Below, piece by piece: positions 1-9,385 of a DNA stretch of 32,966 nt. Each line of letters opens with the position of its first letter. The first letter of the stretch is position 1. The stretch covers positions 1 through 32,966 of the forward strand of contig JAKBXW010000012.1 in the NCBI GenBank assembly GCA_021840555.1. Direction: 5' to 3'. Under the pieces are notes generated by a model. That model saw only the letters and a program-made list of their open reading frames with translations, ran no database searches and had not been told where the DNA came from. The DNA is from Nitrospirota bacterium (GTDB taxonomy: Bacteria > Nitrospirota > Leptospirillia > Leptospirillales > Leptospirillaceae). Made by a program: the position numbers and the translations under genes.

Positions 1-3000
1 TTTCCCGACAACCAGCCGCATTTCTGGCAGGTGGCCCTCCTTTCCCCCCCCGGATCGAACCCCCTTCATGCCACCTTCCAGGCCCGCACCCGCCTAGAGC
101 GGGACGGAATCCTGCACATCGCCTCCCTCTCTCCGACGGTCGTCGTCTACAAGGTCAAGGGAACGAGCTTCATTCTCGCCGACTATTTCCTGGATTTCCA
201 GGATCCCCAGTGCCAGGGGACGCTCGTTCTGGGCCACAGCCGCTATTCGACCAACACCCTTTCGGTGACGGAGCGCGTCCAGCCCTTTTCCGTTCTCGGA
301 CACAACGGGGAGATCAACACGATCGACAAGCTCCGGCGCGAGTCGGCCATGCTCGGAATTCCCCCCGTCGCGAGCGGCAGCGACTCCCAGGATCTCGACC
401 GGACCCTCGAGGGACTCATGGTCCAGTTCGGATTCAGCCTGATCGAGGCCATGGAGATCCTCTTCCCTCCCGTCACCCACATCATTTCGGCCCTCGACGA
501 CGAGCGGAAGGCCATGTACTTCCTCTACCGGCGATTTCTCGGCCCCCTGGCCCAGGGCCCGGCGGCCATCATCGCCCGATACGGAAACGAAGCGGTATTC
601 TCCGTCGACGCCCTGGGCCTCCGCCCCCTCTGGACCTTCGAAACGGAAAGCACCCTCTATTTTTCCTCCGAGCGGGGGATCATCCGGGCCCACCAGATGG
701 TCACGGAACCCAAGCCATTTGCCCCGGGGGAGAAAATGGCGGTCCAGATCGCCCCCGGCGGAGTCCGCATCCTGGGATACCCGGAAATCCAGAACACCCT
801 TTTCGAACGCTTCAACGAAAAGATCCGTCCCTCCATCAGCAGGACCCAGCACGAAACGAATCTGAAGGACCTGTCCGCCCGGGAATTCCTCGGCATCGCC
901 CCCGATGAGTCCGTCTTCGACCGTCCGGTCCAGACGCTCTGGAACCCCTTCGGCTTCGCGACTGAAGATCTGGACATCCTGGCGGGGATGGCGTCGATCG
1001 GGATGGATCCTGTCGGCTCCCTGGGTTTCGACGGCCCCATGGCCCCGCTCAATCCCGAACGCCAGAACATCCCTGACTACTTCAAGGAAAGCGTCGCGGT
1101 CGTGACCAACCCGGCCATCGACCGGGAACGGGAAATGGAGCATTTTTCCCCCCGGATCGTCCTGGGCCCCCGTCCCTACTTCGGACATTCGGTCCGCGTT
1201 CCCAAAGGGCTCGACATCTCTCTTCCCATCCTTCTGGGCGGGCATCTGTCAGGATCCCCTCTTTCCGGCGACCGCTATCGCGCCCTGGCGAAAAAACACG
1301 GCACCTATCTCCTCGAGGACCTTCCCCGGTACTTCCCCCGTACCGCCATCCGGATCCTGGACTCGACGATGGAGGAGGGAGCAAGCCTCCGGGCGGCACT
1401 CGAGGAGATGGGACGCACGGCGGTTGACGCCGCCCGCTCCGGAACCGAGATTCTCGTGATCGACGACAGCGCCGCCCTTCGCCCGGGCCGGATCTGGATC
1501 GAGCCCGCCCTGACCGTCGCGACGGTCGACCGGGCCCTCCGGCGCGCCTCCGTCCCTTCGGACTCCCCCAATCTGAGGCGGACCCTGTCCGTCGTCGTCC
1601 ACAGCGGGGCGCTCCGGAACCTCCACGACCTGATCTTCTATTTTTCGATGGGGGCGGACGCCATGTGTCCCTCCCTCATGATCGAATCGGTCCTCGTCCC
1701 CCCGAAGGGAACGGAGGCCTATTCGCCGGAGGAGACCGAGGCGCGCATGGACCGGACCGTCCTGGCGATGCAGAAGGGGATCGAAAAGATCATTTCGACC
1801 ATGGGGATCCACGAAATGCGGGGCTACGGCCGGCTCATGTCCTCGATCGGACTCTCGGTCGAGGTCTCCGAGCTCTTCGCGACCCCGAACTTCTTCACCA
1901 GCGAAAAGTCCGGACTATCATGGTCCCGGATCGAGGGAGAGGCGCATCTTCGGGCTCCCTTTTTCAGGTCTCCTAAAACCGACAAATCTTCCCGCGTCTT
2001 TCACCTCTACCCCAAGGTCTGGAAGCTGGCCCTCGACGTCGCCAACTCGAACGAACCCTACGCCAAGTACCAGGAAAAGCTCTCGGCGATCGAAGCGGAA
2101 AATCCCATTTCGATCCGCCATCTGCTCGACCTCGTTCCCCATGGATCCCCCGTTCCCCCGGACCGCGTCGATGTCTCGGTTCTCGACCAGGCCTATCCCT
2201 TCGTCATCAGCTCCATGTCCTTCGGATCCCAGGGCGAGGTCGCCTACCGGGCCTACGCCGAGGCGGCCGAGCAGCTCGGGATCCTTTCCCTGAACGGCGA
2301 AGGGGGAGAGATCCAGGACATGCTCGGAAAATATCAGAAGAGCCGGGGCCAGCAGATCGCCTCGGGACGGTTCGGCGTGAACATCCGTCTCCTGAACTCC
2401 TCGAACCTCCTCGAGATCAAGATCGGCCAGGGGGCGAAGCCCGGAGAAGGAGGCCATCTGCCGGGACGAAAGGTCTCCCAGAAGATCGCCCTGGCCAGGC
2501 GCGCCAATCCGGGGGTCGACCTGATTTCTCCCTCCAACAACCACGACCTCTACTCCATCGAGGATCTCGCCCAGCTGGTGGCCGAGCTCAAAAGCGCGAA
2601 TCCCAAGGCGCGCGTCAACGTCAAGATTCCGGTCATTCCCGGAGCGGGAACGATCGGAATCGGGATCGCGAAGGCCGGAGCCGACATCATCACCGTCAGC
2701 GGCTTCGATGGAGGCACAGGGGCGGCGCGCCTCCACGCCCTCAAGTATGTCGGCCTTCCCGTCGAGATCGGGGTTTCCGAGGTCCACCGGGCCCTTCTCT
2801 CCGCCGGCCTCCGGGACCAGGTCGAGGTCTGGGGGGACGGCGGGCTCAAATCCTCCCTCGACGTGGTCAAGCTCATGTGCCTCGGGGCCAACCGCGCCGG
2901 ATTCGGGACCCTTCCCATGGTTGCCATCGGCTGCACCATCTGCCGGGAATGCCAGACAGACACCTGCCATGTGGGAATCGCCACACAGATCGAAACGGAA

Positions 3001-4149
3001 GAGGACGCCGCCCGCCACGGCCTCAAGCGCTTCGTCCCCCGGGACTACGAATTTGCCGTCCGCCAGCTGGTCCACTTCTTCCGGGGCATGGGGGAGGATT
3101 TGCGCCGGGTCCTGGGAACCCTCGGGATCGACAACGCCCAGTCCATCGTCGGCAACACGAGCTATCTGGCCCAGATGCGCCATTTCGACCGTCTCGATCT
3201 CACGACCCTTCTGAATCCCCTGCCCTACGGCCTGGAAAACGAGGGAGTCTGCGGCATCGGAGGGCTCCCCGACGTCACGATGACGGAAAAGATCACCGAG
3301 GAGGTCTTCCGGGAGCTTCGCAAGCACCCTTCCTCCGTGGTGCTGAATGTCGCTTCGGTCAGCTCCCAGGACCGGAACATCGGAACCCATCTCTCCGGGA
3401 CACTCTACCGGGATTCCCCGTCCCATCCGCCCATCGACATCCGCCTCGGAACCGGGTCGGTCGCCGGAAATGGCATGGGCTCCTTCATCAAGGAGAACAT
3501 GACGATCCACGTCTCGGGAGGGGCCCAGGACGGCGTGGGGAAGAGCGCCATCGGGGGGAGGATCGTGGTCCTGAAATCCCGGAACCAGGAAGGGCGGTTC
3601 GTGGATGGCTCCGTCGGCAAGTCGCTGGGGTACGGCGCCCAGGGCGGCCTCTTTCTGATCCAGGGAAACTGCGACTCCCGGGCCTGCATTCGTCTGTCCG
3701 GGGCCGACGTCGTCATCGGAGGACGCATCACCGGTCCCGTCGACGACGGTGTAGGCCATCTGGGCCTTCACGCCAACCTGAAGGGCTTCGCCTTCGAATA
3801 CATGACGAACGGCCGTGCGGTCGTCCTGGGGGATCCCGGCCCCTGGATCTGCGCGGGCATGACCGGAGGATCGGTCTACCTGATGCCCCAGCCGGAGTTC
3901 GGCTTCGACGTCGCGGCGATCCGGCGGCGAATCGCCAAGGGGGCCAAGGTCGTTCTTTCAAAACTCCTTCCCGTCGACACCGAAGCCGTCAACAGGCTAC
4001 TCGGAGAATACGAAGGAGAGCTCAGACACTCCGGTCAGAATGAAGAGGCCGACTGGGTCCGGGGAATCCGGCTCTCCGATCTTCGGGAGCGCTTCATCCG
4101 GATCATCCCGGAATCCCAGCAGACCGAACAGGACATCTCCACCGAATGA
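1..4149 (+). CDS. gltB: Glutamate synthase large subunit (5' truncated by window edge)
   Basis: Makes glutamate from glutamine and 2-oxoglutarate, normally with the small subunit GltD, which is not in this window. The frame is open to base 1, and the first visible residues already lie inside the class II glutamine amidotransferase domain (HSRYSTNT, HNGEINT), so the catalytic N-terminal Cys and roughly 150-200 residues are missing. The GTG at 31 is therefore not the true start. Domains in order: amidotransferase (to about nt 1000), central domain (about 1200-1950), FMN/glutamate synthase barrel (about 2150-3080, with GQGAKPGEGGHLPG and SGFDGGTGA), and C-terminal GXGXG beta-helix (about 3430-4030). 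The 3Fe-4S motif C-x5-C-x4-C lies at about 2932-2975 with one extra Cys inside it (CTICREC). Stop TGA at 4147. yicC follows after 39 bases, possibly in the same transcript. Confidence 0.93.
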   Translation, partial: FPDNQPHFWQVALLSPPGSNPLHATFQARTRLERDGILHIASLSPTVVVYKVKGTSFILADYFLDFQDPQCQGTLVLGHSRYSTNTLSVTERVQPFSVLGHNGEINTIDKLRRESAMLGIPPVASGSDSQDLDRTLEGLMVQFGFSLIEAMEILFPPVTHIISALDDERKAMYFLYRRFLGPLAQGPAAIIARYGNEAVFSVDALGLRPLWTFETESTLYFSSERGIIRAHQMVTEPKPFAPGEKMAVQIAPGGVRILGYPEIQNTLFERFNEKIRPSISRTQHETNLKDLSAREFLGIAPDESVFDRPVQTLWNPFGFATEDLDILAGMASIGMDPVGSLGFDGPMAPLNPERQNIPDYFKESVAVVTNPAIDREREMEHFSPRIVLGPRPYFGHSVRVPKGLDISLPILLGGHLSGSPLSGDRYRALAKKHGTYLLEDLPRYFPRTAIRILDSTMEEGASLRAALEEMGRTAVDAARSGTEILVIDDSAALRPGRIWIEPALTVATVDRALRRASVPSDSPNLRRTLSVVVHSGALRNLHDLIFYFSMGADAMCPSLMIESVLVPPKGTEAYSPEETEARMDRTVLAMQKGIEKIISTMGIHEMRGYGRLMSSIGLSVEVSELFATPNFFTSEKSGLSWSRIEGEAHLRAPFFRSPKTDKSSRVFHLYPKVWKLALDVANSNEPYAKYQEKLSAIEAENPISIRHLLDLVPHGSPVPPDRVDVSVLDQAYPFVISSMSFGSQGEVAYRAYAEAAEQLGILSLNGEGGEIQDMLGKYQKSRGQQIASGRFGVNIRLLNSSNLLEIKIGQGAKPGEGGHLPGRKVSQKIALARRANPGVDLISPSNNHDLYSIEDLAQLVAELKSANPKARVNVKIPVIPGAGTIGIGIAKAGADIITVSGFDGGTGAARLHALKYVGLPVEIGVSEVHRALLSAGLRDQVEVWGDGGLKSSLDVVKLMCLGANRAGFGTLPMVAIGCTICRECQTDTCHVGIATQIETEEDAARHGLKRFVPRDYEFAVRQLVHFFRGMGEDLRRVLGTLGIDNAQSIVGNTSYLAQMRHFDRLDLTTLLNPLPYGLENEGVCGIGGLPDVTMTEKITEEVFRELRKHPSSVVLNVASVSSQDRNIGTHLSGTLYRDSPSHPPIDIRLGTGSVAGNGMGSFIKENMTIHVSGGAQDGVGKSAIGGRIVVLKSRNQEGRFVDGSVGKSLGYGAQGGLFLIQGNCDSRACIRLSGADVVIGGRITGPVDDGVGHLGLHANLKGFAFEYMTNGRAVVLGDPGPWICAGMTGGSVYLMPQPEFGFDVAAIRRRIAKGAKVVLSKLLPVDTEAVNRLLGEYEGELRHSGQNEEADWVRGIRLSDLRERFIRIIPESQQTEQDISTE

Positions 4150-4188
4150 GACCGGGAGGCTTCGTTCCGGCCGAGGGAGGATTGATCC

Positions 4189-5067
4189 ATGGCTGACCCG
4201 GTCACGGGACAGATCGCCAGCATGACCGGATATGCCGAATCCCTGACGGCCAACGGCTATCGGATCCAGCTCAGATCCTACAACCACCGCTCCCTCGAAA
4301 TCGTCCTTCGGATCCCCCCCGAATGGGAAGGCCTGGAGCCGTCGCTCCGGAAATCCGTCTCCCAGCGTCTCTCGCGGGGGAGAATCGACGCCTACATTCA
4401 CCGGACCGAAGGATCGGGGAAGAGCCTGAACTCCTTCATCGAAAAAGGGGTCAGGGCCTACCGGAACCTCTCACTCCTGAACCACCAGCTCGGTCTCTCG
4501 CGGGAGATCGAGATCTCCCACATCCTGCAGATGCTGGCGCTGGACAGCTTCGCCGAGTCCCCGCCCCTCGACGAGCGGACCGCTCTCGCCGACTTTTCCG
4601 GGGCACTGGAGGCCCTCGTCCTCTCCCGGGAAAGGGAAGGCCAGGCGCTCCTCCATCTCCTCAGGGAGTTCATTGCCTCCATCCGCAAGCTGGCAGACCA
4701 GATCGAAGAAAGGAAGAAAACGGCCCGCAAGGAGATCCGGAGAAAGTTCCTGGAACGGATGAAGTCCTATCTCCGGGAAATCGAGGGCGATCCCGGAAAG
4801 CGCTTCGAGGAAGAGGCGCTCCTCTATCTTGCCAAGAAAGACAACGAGGAGGAGTGGAAGCGCTTTCACATCCACCTGGCCCAGGCCGAGCGGGAAATCG
4901 AAAAGGGAGGACTCCTGGGACGGTCCCTGGACTTTCTGGCCCAGGAGATGAACCGGGAGCTGACGACCTTCATCTCGAAGGAGCCCTCCCCCGAACTCTT
5001 CCAGCCGGCGATGGAAATCCGAAACATCCTGTCGAGTTTCCGGGAGCAGATCCAGAATCTGGAGTGA
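4189..5067 (+). CDS. yicC: YicC family endoribonuclease-like protein
   Basis: 292 residues, the usual YicC length. The N-terminal YicC signature (SMTGYAES, then LRSYNHRSLEI) and the C-terminal DUF1732 part (ELTTFISKEP, then EIRNILSSFREQIQNLE) are both clear. The middle is charged and helical, probably coiled coil. YicC proteins act as endoribonucleases in RNA turnover; that role is from the family, not from visible catalytic residues. The start ATG has a strong GGGAGG Shine-Dalgarno site at 4175-4180. Placement just upstream of gmk and rpoZ is the classic conserved order, which supports the call. The gene lies 39 bases after gltB and 39 bases before gmk, so cotranscription is likely. Confidence 0.92.
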   Translation: MADPVTGQIASMTGYAESLTANGYRIQLRSYNHRSLEIVLRIPPEWEGLEPSLRKSVSQRLSRGRIDAYIHRTEGSGKSLNSFIEKGVRAYRNLSLLNHQLGLSREIEISHILQMLALDSFAESPPLDERTALADFSGALEALVLSREREGQALLHLLREFIASIRKLADQIEERKKTARKEIRRKFLERMKSYLREIEGDPGKRFEEEALLYLAKKDNEEEWKRFHIHLAQAEREIEKGGLLGRSLDFLAQEMNRELTTFISKEPSPELFQPAMEIRNILSSFREQIQNLE

Positions 5068-5106
5068 CCCGGGCGGTCCACCCCCAATGAAGAGCAAGGA
5101 CAACCC

Positions 5107-5817
5107 GTGAACAAAACGACAAGCGAGACTCCGTCCCTTTCCACCCAGACTTCAGGGCTTTCGTGGTTTTCTCTCCGGCCCGAAATGGGACGTCCCCTGC
5201 TCTATATTGTCTCGGCCCCATCTGGCGCCGGAAAAACGAGCCTCTGCCGGCGAGTCTCCTCCATGGTGGGCTGGATCACCTATTCGATTTCCTACACCAC
5301 GCGCTCTCCCCGGCCGGGAGAGGTCGACGGCGTCGACTACTTCTTCGTGACGCCGGATCTCTTCGCCGAGATGAAGGCGAAGGGGGAGTTTCTCGAAACG
5401 GCGGAGGTCTACGGAAACCATTACGGAACGGCGCGCAATCAGATCGAACGCTCCTTCTCCCAGGGCAAGGATGTCCTGGTCGACATCGACATCCAGGGAG
5501 CCCGGACCATGCGGCAAAGCGGGATCCCCAGCCTCTCCGTCTACATTCTTCCGCCCTCCTACGAGGTATTGCGGGAACGACTGTCGGGAAGGGCCCAGGA
5601 TTCCCCCGAAACGATCAAAAAGCGGCTCGAGCGCGCAAAAAAAGAAATAACCAGCTATAATGAATACGATTACCTTCTGATCAACCGGGAGTTCGACAGG
5701 GCGTCCCAGGATCTGCTGGCCATCATCCGGGCGGAGCATTACCGGAAGAGCGGTCTTCAGGAATTCATGGAAAAAACCTATTTGAAGGGGTTCGCGGGCA
5801 ACGGCTCATCCCTTTGA
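5107..5817 (+). CDS. gmk: Guanylate kinase
   Basis: Phosphorylates GMP to GDP with ATP in the cytoplasm. The Walker A motif SAPSGAGKTS and the GMP-binding stretch YTTRSPRPGE followed by GVDYFFV are intact, as is VDIDIQGA. The chosen GTG start has AAGGA at 5096-5100 with a 6-base spacer and adds about 26 Ser/Thr-rich residues before the usual N-terminus. The alternative ATG at 5185 (MGRPLLYIVSAP) gives a standard-length enzyme (210 residues) but has no good ribosome site. I favour the GTG on ribosome-site grounds only. It sits between yicC and rpoZ, the conserved neighbourhood, where GMP metabolism is linked to RNA synthesis and turnover genes. Confidence 0.95.
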   Translation: MNKTTSETPSLSTQTSGLSWFSLRPEMGRPLLYIVSAPSGAGKTSLCRRVSSMVGWITYSISYTTRSPRPGEVDGVDYFFVTPDLFAEMKAKGEFLETAEVYGNHYGTARNQIERSFSQGKDVLVDIDIQGARTMRQSGIPSLSVYILPPSYEVLRERLSGRAQDSPETIKKRLERAKKEITSYNEYDYLLINREFDRASQDLLAIIRAEHYRKSGLQEFMEKTYLKGFAGNGSSL

Positions 5818-5881
5818 CGGTCGGGACCGGACGAACCCCAGGAGGCTCGCCGGGGCCGAACACAATGAACGCACGGAGAAA

Positions 5882-6289
5882 ATGATGAACGATCTTATTT
5901 CCCAGCCCATCGAGTACACTGACGACGTGATCGACAGCCACTACAGGCTCGTCATCGCGGCGGCCAAGCGGACCCGCCAGATCATGGAAGGACATTCCCC
6001 CGTTCAGGACTGGCCCTACCACAAGGAAACAACCATCGGGCTCGCCGAAATTCTCGGCAAGAAGGTCCCCATTCTGACGGGTCAGGCGGCCGTCCTGGCC
6101 GAGCAGAAGCATCGCGAGGCGATCCGGGCCGCCCGAAAGCAGGAAGAATATCTTCCGGCTCCGCGTGGATACGCCCGCGAATCGACCGAGGCGATCCGGG
6201 CCGACCTCGACGTTTACCAGGAAGATCCCGCCTATTCCGCCGAACCGGGGGATGGCGGAGAAGATATCGAGGACGACAAGGAGATCTGA
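5882..6289 (+). CDS. rpoZ: DNA-directed RNA polymerase omega subunit
   Basis: Small accessory subunit that helps assemble the beta' subunit of RNA polymerase. The motif YRLVIAAAKRTRQI, then a segment ending in KVPILTGQAAVLAEQKH, matches omega. At 135 residues it is longer than many omegas; the extra part is an acidic tail (GDGGEDIEDDKEI) likely to be disordered. Two ATG codons lie in tandem at 5882 and 5885, with GGAG at 5875-5878. It lies 64 bases after gmk and 5 bases before coaBC, so translation of the two is probably coupled. This order (gmk, rpoZ, coaBC) is widely conserved in bacteria. Confidence 0.93.
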   Translation: MMNDLISQPIEYTDDVIDSHYRLVIAAAKRTRQIMEGHSPVQDWPYHKETTIGLAEILGKKVPILTGQAAVLAEQKHREAIRAARKQEEYLPAPRGYARESTEAIRADLDVYQEDPAYSAEPGDGGEDIEDDKEI

Positions 6290-6294
6290 GTCCC

Positions 6295-7572
6295 TTGCCG
6301 GATCGGTCCCCCTCCATCCTCCTGGGCGTCACCGGGAGCATTGCCGCCTACAAGTCCCTCGACCTCATCCGGCGGCTCGAGGGGGAGGGTATTTCCGTCC
6401 GGGTGGTCGCCACCCGGAACGCGCTTCCTTTTTTCCCGGTTCTGCCGGCGGAGGTCTTTTCGGGCCATCCGGTCGAAACGGACCTCTTCAATCCGCGCCG
6501 CCCTCGCGAGGAGGGAGGGGGACGGGTCTCCCATCTCGCCCTTCTGGACAAGTCCGACGCCGTGCTCGTGGCTCCCGCCTCGGCCGACTTCATCGCCAGG
6601 ATGGCCCTGGGCCTGGCGGACGACCTTCTCTCGACGCTCCTGCTCTCGGCCACCGTTCCGGTCCTGATCGCTCCCGCCATGGAGGAGGCGATGTATCACC
6701 ATCCCGCCTCGACGGGGCACCGTAAGACGCTTCTGGAGCGAGGGGTGGTCGAGATTCCCCCCGAGGCCGGTCCCCTGGCCTCCGGAAAGTCCGGCCTCGG
6801 CCGCATGGCCCCGGTCGACCGCATTCTCGAGGCCCTTCTTCCCGTTCTCAGGACGGTCCGGCCCCCGGACGGCCCCCTGTCGGGTCTCAGCGTCCTCATC
6901 TCCACCGGACCGACACGGGAACCGATCGACGCCGTCCGCTACATCGGCAACGCCTCCTCGGGACGGATGGGGAACGCCCTGGCCCGCGCCGCCCAGGCAC
7001 GGGGGGCCCGGGTGACGCTCGTCTCGGGGCCGACCGACCTCCCCCCTCCTCCGGGCTGCGACCTCCACCGGGTGACCACCGCCCGGGAGATGCAGGAGAC
7101 CCTCGAATCCCTCTTTCCCTCCCACCAGCTTCTGATCATGGCGGCAGCCGTCTCTGACTATCGCATGAAGGATCCCGTCACGGGAAAGCGGAAAAAGGAC
7201 GGCCGGGAATGGACCCTCTCCCTGGTGGAAAACCCCGACATCCTGAAGGGACTCGCCGCCCGGAAAAGACCGGGACAGTTCCTGGTCGGCTTCGCGGCCG
7301 AGTCCTCCCTCGACCCCTCCCTGCTCCTTGAAAAATGCCGCCACAAGAAGGTGGACCTCCTTGTGGCGAACGACATCTCGCGCGCCGACATCGGATTCTC
7401 CTCCCCCGACAACGAGGTGGTCCTCGTCACCCCCTCGGGAGAGTTCCGGACCCTCCCGAGGGCGGACAAGAGCGCCATCGCCGGACAGATCCTCGACGCC
7501 GTCGTCGCGGGGGGGTGGCCCGGCCATCCCGCGCCTTTCCAGGAAAATGCGGATGGTCATTCCCGACCATGA
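6295..7572 (+). CDS. coaBC: Bifunctional phosphopantothenoylcysteine decarboxylase / phosphopantothenate-cysteine ligase
   Basis: Two consecutive steps of coenzyme A synthesis. The N-terminal flavoprotein (CoaC) half begins LLGVTGSIAAYKS and carries the catalytic-type His (H80 in VSHLALL) and APASADFIARMALG. The C-terminal CoaB half has STGPTREPIDAVRYI, NASSGRMG, AAAVSDYR and KKVDLLVAND. Two CoaC positions differ from the E. coli pattern: PAMEEAMY where PxMNxxMW is usual, and LASG where the substrate-flap Cys usually lies. I recall similar Asp/Ser variants in other phyla, so this is probably a functional subclass. Start is TTG at 6295 with AAGGAG inside the end of rpoZ; no in-frame ATG fits the conserved N-terminus. 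Last gene of the left housekeeping block. Confidence 0.93.
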   Translation: MPDRSPSILLGVTGSIAAYKSLDLIRRLEGEGISVRVVATRNALPFFPVLPAEVFSGHPVETDLFNPRRPREEGGGRVSHLALLDKSDAVLVAPASADFIARMALGLADDLLSTLLLSATVPVLIAPAMEEAMYHHPASTGHRKTLLERGVVEIPPEAGPLASGKSGLGRMAPVDRILEALLPVLRTVRPPDGPLSGLSVLISTGPTREPIDAVRYIGNASSGRMGNALARAAQARGARVTLVSGPTDLPPPPGCDLHRVTTAREMQETLESLFPSHQLLIMAAAVSDYRMKDPVTGKRKKDGREWTLSLVENPDILKGLAARKRPGQFLVGFAAESSLDPSLLLEKCRHKKVDLLVANDISRADIGFSSPDNEVVLVTPSGEFRTLPRADKSAIAGQILDAVVAGGWPGHPAPFQENADGHSRP

Positions 7573-7579
7573 CGCCTTT

Positions 7580-7653
7580 CCCTTCCTCCTGACCCGTCAT
7601 CCTTGCCTCTCCAGCGACACAGCCTTCCGTTCACGAACCATATGGAGGAAGGG
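7580..7653. repeat. Inverted repeat between convergent coaBC and Nramp genes
   Basis: CCCTTCCTCC at 7580-7589 is perfectly complementary to GGAGGAAGGG at 7644-7653, with a 54-base loop. It fills most of the 95-base gap between the converging genes. No T-run follows, so a role as terminator is only a possibility. Confidence 0.35.
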
Positions 7654-7667
7654 TCGGTGTCAACCAT

Positions 7668-9323
7668 TTAACTGGCTTCTCCCGAAAAAGCCAGGCGAAT
7701 CAGCTTAAAGAACAAGAGCCCACCGGCCACTGCCAGATAGGATCTCAGAACAGTCATCCAGACCCGGCTTGAAAGGGAGAGCCTTCCCGGGGGAAGCCGA
7801 TCGAGCGGAGGCATTTTCCAATGCTCCCGAGAGGCGTCGACCGTCTCCTCCAGTGTGGGGGGTTCCGGGGAATTCTTTCGTTCAACGATCCGGACGACGA
7901 GGGCGGTCAGACTTCCGATCAGCAATCCCGCAGCGATCAACGTCACCATCGTTTTCCAACGGAGCGAGGGAAAGAGTTCGGAGACAGTCAGGATGGCCGA
8001 GAGCATCACGAGAATGGCGACGACGACGGCGGTGAAAATATTGACGGCACGCGAGTTGACCCACGGACCCAACACGGCCCTGTCGTTGCAGAGAAGCAGG
8101 AGAAAAACGGTCGCGCTGGGAAGGAGCACCCCCGCCAGCGTCTGGACCATGTTGGTCAAAAGTCCGAGGGGAACCCCGGGAGAGGTGACGAGAAGAGCGG
8201 CCAGAGCGATCAGCCCGAAAAAGAAGGCATAGAATCCCAGCGCCTCCGTCGGCTTTTTGTGGAGGGAATGGCCCATCGAAAATACATCTCCCAGCGCATA
8301 AGCGGTCGAGAGAGAGACTGCCGACGCGCCCACGATGCAGGCGTCGATCAGGGCGACGGCGAAAAGGACTCCCGCGAGATGGCCATGGTATTTTGAGATC
8401 GTCGCGGCCACCGCTCCGGCGTCCGTGAAATTCCCGAATTCGGGATGGCCGGCGAAGGTTTTTGCGGCGATACCCATCATGGCGGCGGCGCCGGCGACGA
8501 CCACCGCAATTCCGATCCACAGGTCGATCCGTTCGTATCGGATGAAGCGGGTGGTGATCCTTTTGTCGATGACGTAGCTTTGCTGGAAAAAGAGCTGCCA
8601 GGGAGCGATGGTGGTTCCCACGATCGCGATGACCAGAAGCAGGATATCTTCGGGATGGCCTCCTTTCGGAATCCCCGGAACAAAGAAATCGTGGCCCATT
8701 TGGTGCATCGGCGGATGGATCATGAAAAAGAGAGGAACGAGCAACAGGCTTCCGAAGACCAGAAAGAGCGTGAATCGCTCGAATCGCCTGAAATTCCCCG
8801 TACTCGCCGTCAGCATGATGAGGATTGCGGCAGCCCCCACCCCCAGGAGTTTGGGAATCCCCAGATACCCGAGGCCCAGGCTGATCCCGATGAACTCGGT
8901 GACGATCGTCAAGGCATTGAGAAGAAACAGGTCGATCACGCTGAAGGCCCCCCAGAACCGTCCGAAGCGTTCGAAAATGAGGCGGGCGTGTCCGACTCCC
9001 GTAACGGCCCCGAGCCGCAGAACCATTTCCTGGTTGATATAGATGACGGGCACAAGGAGAAGAAGCGTCCACAAGAGCGCGGTTCCGTAGTTTTGACCGG
9101 CTCGGGTGTAAATGGCAAAGGCTCCGGCATCATTGTCCCCGCTCATGACGATCAGTCCCGGCCCGAGAATGGCCAGAAGGGTCCGGACCCTTCTGGCCAG
9201 GGGAGAGGAAGGAAGGGGAGAATGGCGCGAAATGGTGCCCAGAGCCCCGCGAATTTCTCCGGCATGCGACTCTCCGGAGCCAGGGCTCCGGGAATTGGCC
9301 GCATGAAGGATCGGATTTTTCAT
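7668..9323 (-). CDS. Nramp (SLC11) family divalent cation transporter, NRMT-like
   Basis: About 551 residues: a hydrophilic N-terminal tail of about 45 residues, then some eleven hydrophobic segments of the LeuT fold. TM1 reads GDNDAGAFA (D63-N64-D65) where canonical Nramp has DPGN. TM6 reads GTTIAPWQ (around 236-243) where canonical Nramp has MPH. Loss of the metal-coordinating Met and this motif pair are, as I recall, typical of the Nramp-related magnesium transporter branch, so Mg2+ (or Mn2+) uptake is more likely than Fe/Mn. Substrate is inferred, not shown. The start ATG at 9323 is preceded by AAGGAG (9334-9329), which rules out the overlapping GTG at 9329. Single-gene unit, convergent with coaBC; two small hairpins lie in the leader. 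Confidence 0.88.
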   Translation of the reverse strand: MKNPILHAANSRSPGSGESHAGEIRGALGTISRHSPLPSSPLARRVRTLLAILGPGLIVMSGDNDAGAFAIYTRAGQNYGTALLWTLLLLVPVIYINQEMVLRLGAVTGVGHARLIFERFGRFWGAFSVIDLFLLNALTIVTEFIGISLGLGYLGIPKLLGVGAAAILIMLTASTGNFRRFERFTLFLVFGSLLLVPLFFMIHPPMHQMGHDFFVPGIPKGGHPEDILLLVIAIVGTTIAPWQLFFQQSYVIDKRITTRFIRYERIDLWIGIAVVVAGAAAMMGIAAKTFAGHPEFGNFTDAGAVAATISKYHGHLAGVLFAVALIDACIVGASAVSLSTAYALGDVFSMGHSLHKKPTEALGFYAFFFGLIALAALLVTSPGVPLGLLTNMVQTLAGVLLPSATVFLLLLCNDRAVLGPWVNSRAVNIFTAVVVAILVMLSAILTVSELFPSLRWKTMVTLIAAGLLIGSLTALVVRIVERKNSPEPPTLEETVDASREHWKMPPLDRLPPGRLSLSSRVWMTVLRSYLAVAGGLLFFKLIRLAFSGEAS

Positions 9324-9342
9324 AAACACTCCTTTTTCAGAT

Positions 9343-9385
9343 CTCTCCCTAAGGCGGAGAGGTGGGGGGATCGGGTCACAGACCC
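9343..9385 (-). promoter_or_regulatory. Two short hairpins in the Nramp leader
   Basis: Just upstream of the ribosome site are a 6-bp stem (CTCTCC 9343-9348 with GGAGAG 9356-9361) and a 5-bp stem (GGGTC 9373-9377 with GACCC 9381-9385). They could belong to a metal-responsive leader, but I do not recognise yybP-ykoY or M-box consensus sequences. Confidence 0.3.

Noticed and set aside
1918-3771. 617-residue open frame on the minus strand opposite gltB
   Set aside because: It is a shadow of GC-rich coding sequence on the other strand; gltB is unmistakable and the minus product has no recognisable features.
6670-6800. coaBC inactive because of changed PxMNxxMW and flap Cys
   Set aside because: Similar Asp/Glu and Ser variants are, as I recall, found in working enzymes of other phyla, and the rest of both domains is intact.
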